Shown: positions 8,074-10,149 of the stretch, in pieces
Layout: the number at the start of each line of letters is the position of its first letter
Position numbering within the stretch: position 1 is the stretch's first letter
Origin: BMS3Abin12 sp964487445
Lineage (GTDB): Bacteria > Pseudomonadota > Gammaproteobacteria > 21-64-14
Assembly: GCA_964487445.1 (NCBI GenBank)
Contig: CAZAQG010000086.1
Location: 1-10,149, forward strand
Length of the DNA stretch: 10,149 nucleotides
Direction: 5' to 3'
The notes under the pieces: model-generated
The model's input: only the letters and a program-made list of their open reading frames with translations
Databases searched by the model: none
What the model was told of the DNA's origin: nothing
Made by a program: the position numbers and the translations under genes

Positions 8074-9204
8074 ATGACCACCGAGGCAGTACAACATGAT
8101 CGTCTGATTACGCTCGCTGTGGGCGGCGAGCGCACGATTGCCCGAATGCGCCTTGTGATCATCCTGTTCATCTTCACGATCCCCTTGTTTCAAGCACTTC
8201 GCCGGCACCCGATTCTGGATGCCGGGATACTCATCGGTTTCGGCGCAACCGGTTTTGCCCTGGCAATCGCACTCACCATTCTGGTGGTCGCACCCCGAAT
8301 CGGGAACCGAATCTGGTTTTCCTACCTCACCTCGCTGATCGACGTGACCCTGGTCACGGCCGCACTGGTCGCCTTCCTGATGCTCTCTGCGCCTCACAGC
8401 GCGGTAAACAGCAAGGTGGTGTGGGAAATTTATCTGTTGGCAATCGGGGCGACCGCCCTGCGCCCCCGTCACGGCATTGTCATTATCACCACTCTGGCGG
8501 CCATTGCCGAGTATCTGGGTATCGTGCTCTATGCAAGCCTGCACTGGAATCTCAACGACCCGGCCCTGTTCAGCCCCTTCCCCTACGGCATGTTCGACTG
8601 GGGTACACAGATCGGGCGGATGGCCCTCATGGCCTCCGCGGGACTGCTGGCCGTCGTACTCGCCCGGCGCACCATTCATCTTGCACGATTGGCGGGCAGA
8701 GATGCACTGACCGGCGCCTTCAGCCGCGCCTTTTTCCAGTTGCGGTTGAACGAAGAGATTCAGCGCGCCCAACGCTATCGACGCCCCTTGGTGCTCGCCC
8801 TGCTTGACGTGGACAACCTCAAGCAGATCAATGACCGGCTCGGGCACGAACTCGGTGATGTAGCGCTGATCCGGGTTGTGGGAGCACTACGAAATGGATT
8901 ACGGGCAAGCGATGGTGTATTTCGTTACGGGGGCGACGAGATCGCCGTGCTCATGCCGGAATCGACCCAGGCCGAGGCGGAAAACCGCCTCAAGCGCATC
9001 GCCGTCAGGATTCGCGCCCAACCGCTGGAAGGCTTGCCGCTCACGGTTTCGGTGGGCGTTGCCAACTGTCCCCACGACGCCGATGTGGGCGACTCGCTGC
9101 TACGAACGGCGGATCGCAGGTTGTATGCCGCCAAGCGCGGGGGGCGCAACCGAATCGTCGGCGCCGAGGACCCCGACTGGACACCGGCAGGAATTGTCCG
9201 CTGA
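8074..9204 (+). CDS. Membrane-bound GGDEF-domain diguanylate cyclase
   Basis: Protein of 376 residues predicted to make cyclic di-GMP from two GTP at the inner membrane. The N-terminal half has hydrophobic segments near 26-42, 50-73, 80-104, 116-155 (probably two) and 182-198, with no recognisable named sensor domain. The GGDEF domain spans about 205-362: DALTGAFSR (210-218), LLDVDNLKQIND (243-254) with metal-binding Asp245, GHELGD (257-262) and the active site RYGGDEI (284-290). The fifth residue of the signature is Ile instead of the common Phe, but the catalytic GGDE core is intact. RASD (277-280), five residues before the signature, is a complete RxxD inhibitory I-site, so product feedback is expected. 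The ATG at 8074 has GGAG 5 nt upstream; a GTG nine codons earlier is less likely. The sensed signal is unknown, and a link to nitrogen fixation is not shown. Confidence 0.9.
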   Translation: MTTEAVQHDRLITLAVGGERTIARMRLVIILFIFTIPLFQALRRHPILDAGILIGFGATGFALAIALTILVVAPRIGNRIWFSYLTSLIDVTLVTAALVAFLMLSAPHSAVNSKVVWEIYLLAIGATALRPRHGIVIITTLAAIAEYLGIVLYASLHWNLNDPALFSPFPYGMFDWGTQIGRMALMASAGLLAVVLARRTIHLARLAGRDALTGAFSRAFFQLRLNEEIQRAQRYRRPLVLALLDVDNLKQINDRLGHELGDVALIRVVGALRNGLRASDGVFRYGGDEIAVLMPESTQAEAENRLKRIAVRIRAQPLEGLPLTVSVGVANCPHDADVGDSLLRTADRRLYAAKRGGRNRIVGAEDPDWTPAGIVR

Positions 9205-9292
9205 CGATATTCATGACCATTCGGCGCGATCTTCCATGATCGGTGACCGCCGCACCTCCTTTGCCCGCTACCGATGCCTCTGTTCACAGGCC

Positions 9293-9304
9293 CTCCGGCC
9301 GGAG
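9293..9304. repeat. 12-bp perfect palindrome CTCCGGCCGGAG
   Basis: A gap-free palindrome lies in the 234-bp gap between the cyclase and the SET-domain gene. In RNA it could form a short stem, but there is no T tract on either side to suggest a terminator. Symmetric GC-rich words are common in such genomes, so its significance is doubtful. Confidence 0.4.
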
Positions 9305-9321
9305 CGGCCGGGTACGGAATA

Positions 9322-9423
9322 ATGCGCGGAATGATGGGACCCGGTATGATGCGGGTGGAATCGGAATTGGTGCAGGAGCAGATCGGGCCGATGGGTTACC
9401 GCACCTTGTGCACCCCAGCGTGA
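9322..9423 (+). CDS. Possible small methionine-rich ORF
   Basis: ATG-started reading frame of 33 codons in the gap between the cyclase and SET-domain genes. The N-terminal part MRGMMGPGMMRVE has five Met in ten residues, a composition seen in some small metal-binding or heat-shock-like proteins. The ribosome-binding site is weak, and there are no other recognised motifs. The stop codon sits 15 nt ahead of the SET gene start, so it could be a leader peptide, a remnant of a longer gene, or chance. Confidence 0.2.
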   Translation: MRGMMGPGMMRVESELVQEQIGPMGYRTLCTPA

Positions 9424-9438
9424 TTGCGAGAAACGATC

Positions 9439-9753
9439 GTGAGCAAATCCAAAAAGGTCTACGTAGACAAAAGCCCCATCCATGGAAAAGGCCTGTTTGC
9501 CGCACGCCACATCCCCGCCGGTGAAGTGCTCGGCACGGTCAGCGGCAACTGGACCACCACCGACGGTCCCCACGTACTATGGGTGGACGGACACCGGGGC
9601 TTCAAAGTCCGCTGCAATCTCCGCTATATCAACCACAGCCCCACCCCCAACGCCTGCTACTACGACACCCTCGAAGTCTGCGCCTTGCGCGATATCGCCC
9701 CCGGCGAAGAAATTACCCACGACTACCAGACCGAAGGCGAATTCGAAGAGTGA
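9439..9753 (+). CDS. Small SET-domain protein, putative lysine methyltransferase
   Basis: Protein of 104 residues consisting of almost nothing but a SET domain, a fold that transfers methyl groups from S-adenosylmethionine to protein lysines. The N-terminal motif is SPIHGKGLFAARHIPAGE (12-29). The AdoMet-pocket motif YINHSPTPN (63-71), with the RFxNHxCxPN pattern reduced, and the C-terminal GEEITHDY (89-96), with the catalytic-type tyrosine, are present. It lacks the pre-SET and post-SET cysteine clusters of eukaryotic enzymes, as small bacterial members do. I prefer the GTG at 9439, which puts GAG at 9428-9430 upstream; a TTG at 9424 is the alternative. The substrate is unknown. Neighbours give no functional hint, and the stop codon is embedded in a palindromic repeat. 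Confidence 0.85.
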   Translation: MSKSKKVYVDKSPIHGKGLFAARHIPAGEVLGTVSGNWTTTDGPHVLWVDGHRGFKVRCNLRYINHSPTPNACYYDTLEVCALRDIAPGEEITHDYQTEGEFEE

Positions 9754-9776
9754 AACCGGGGACAGACCACGGTTTC
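9752..9776. repeat. REP-like palindrome at the SET gene stop
   Basis: GAAACCG and CGGTTTC form a perfect 7-bp stem around an 11-nt loop that includes GGGACAGACCAC. It begins inside the SET-domain stop codon. From memory, GGGGACAGACCACG-type sequences recur in many proteobacterial genomes, often near REP-associated tyrosine transposase genes. No such transposase lies in the window, so the assignment rests on recollection. It may also serve as a hairpin at the transcript end, though no T tract follows. Confidence 0.4.
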
Positions 9777-10096
9777 CAGTCCTTAATCGTCATCCGCCGC
9801 AACCACCCCGACTTTCCAGGAGTGACACGCCGCTCGAGCATGCATCCTGCCGGAAGGTTTGAAACCGGGCTCCTCAGCAGAACCTGTGAGTGGACTCCGG
9901 TTCGGGTAGGGCGCCAAGCACAGGATACGAAGCGGTTTCAGCGCCGTGGCAAGTGCGAAATCCGAAGGATTTTCCGGGGGTCGGTTTTGCTTTGGCGTTG
10001 AAACCCTCAACGACTCCGCCGGAGAACGGACCTTTTGCGCGGAACCGGTTGAGCAGGAGCGCGCGGTGAGCACGCGGCATCCACATCGGGTGACCC

Positions 10097-10112
10097 GCAC
10101 ATCTGCACATCT
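10097..10112. repeat. Tandem duplication of GCACATCT
   Basis: Two adjacent perfect copies of GCACATCT (10097-10104 and 10105-10112) link the palindrome CGGGTGACCCG (10087-10097) to the hairpin that follows. They lie where transposase similarity is lost and may mark a rearrangement point. Confidence 0.8.
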
Positions 10113-10137
10113 GGTGACACCGCTCTGCGGTGTCACC
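10113..10137. repeat. Perfect 11-bp stem hairpin near the transposase remnant
   Basis: GGTGACACCGC-TCT-GCGGTGTCACC is a perfect inverted repeat with 11-bp arms and a 3-nt loop. The word GGTGAC appears again at 10089-10094. The structure lies in the part of the open frame that does not resemble a transposase. It may be the end of another mobile or repeat element. Confidence 0.85.
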
Positions 10138-10149
10138 CATCCGCAGGCG

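Larger units (their letters stand above)
9874..10149 (-). pseudogene. C-terminal remnant of an ISL3-family transposase
   Basis: The minus-strand frame from about 10074 down to the stop at 9874 encodes about 66 residues that closely resemble the C-terminal end of ISL3-family DDE transposases. It shows RAHRALLLNRFRAKG, then GVVEGFNAKAK (which carries the third acidic residue of the DDE triad), then KSFGFRT, then the terminal LPEPESTHRFC. Upstream of 10074 the frame stays open to the window edge, but I see no transposase similarity there, and the DNA is filled with short repeats and a strong hairpin. Changes such as SYPVLG where I expect a LYHxLG-like motif suggest decay. A full IS might continue beyond the edge in rearranged form. 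A GGCTCC at 9868-9873 could be the outer end of the element, but this is weak. Confidence 0.65.

Noticed and set aside
7966..8847. 293-codon minus-strand frame opposite the diguanylate cyclase
   Set aside because: The plus-strand frame has transmembrane segments and a full GGDEF domain; the minus-strand translation shows no family features.

Overview
The window is GC-rich and carries part of a nitrogen-fixation (nif/fix) region. A NifL–NifA pair of the Azotobacter type, a Chromatium-type 2[4Fe-4S] ferredoxin and a FixABCX operon together suggest a diazotrophic gammaproteobacterium, possibly a Chromatiales relative. The lineage is inferred from gene content and protein character only; no taxonomic marker is present.

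Layout. On the minus strand, reading leftward, lie a 74-residue ferredoxin (3726-3502), nifL (3260-1611) and nifA (1614-58). nifL and nifA overlap by ATGA and are probably translationally coupled. On the plus strand, diverging from the ferredoxin, is fixA-fixB-fixC-fixX (4317-7879), tightly packed and ending in another ATGA overlap between fixC and fixX. Next come a membrane-bound diguanylate cyclase (8074-9204), a small SET-domain protein (9439-9753) and, at the right edge, the decayed C-terminal end of an ISL3-type transposase on the minus strand (9874 to the edge).

Regulation read from the DNA. The 590-bp divergent intergenic region holds two sigma-54 -24/-12 promoters facing away from each other: 3877-3862 for the ferredoxin and 4206-4221 for fixA. 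Each has upstream NifA-type TGT-N10-ACA sites: 3934-3949 and 3973-3988 for the ferredoxin, 4106-4121 for fixA. A three-copy 9-bp tandem repeat (4063-4089) lies between the two control blocks. Upstream of nifL is a strong NtrC-like dyad (3448-3464), about 155 bp upstream of the predicted start of a sigma-54-like promoter (3327-3312) whose -12 element is imperfect.

How the genes fit together (inference on established families). Nitrogen limitation acting through NtrC would switch on nifLA. NifL would hold NifA inactive when oxygen or fixed nitrogen is high. Released NifA would activate both the ferredoxin and the fixABCX promoters. FixABCX is a flavin-based electron-bifurcating complex that makes low-potential reductant for nitrogenase, and the co-controlled ferredoxin is a natural candidate for its acceptor. 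No nitrogenase structural genes lie in this window. The genes to the right of fixX show no evident link to nitrogen fixation and look like ordinary accessory content with mobile-element debris.
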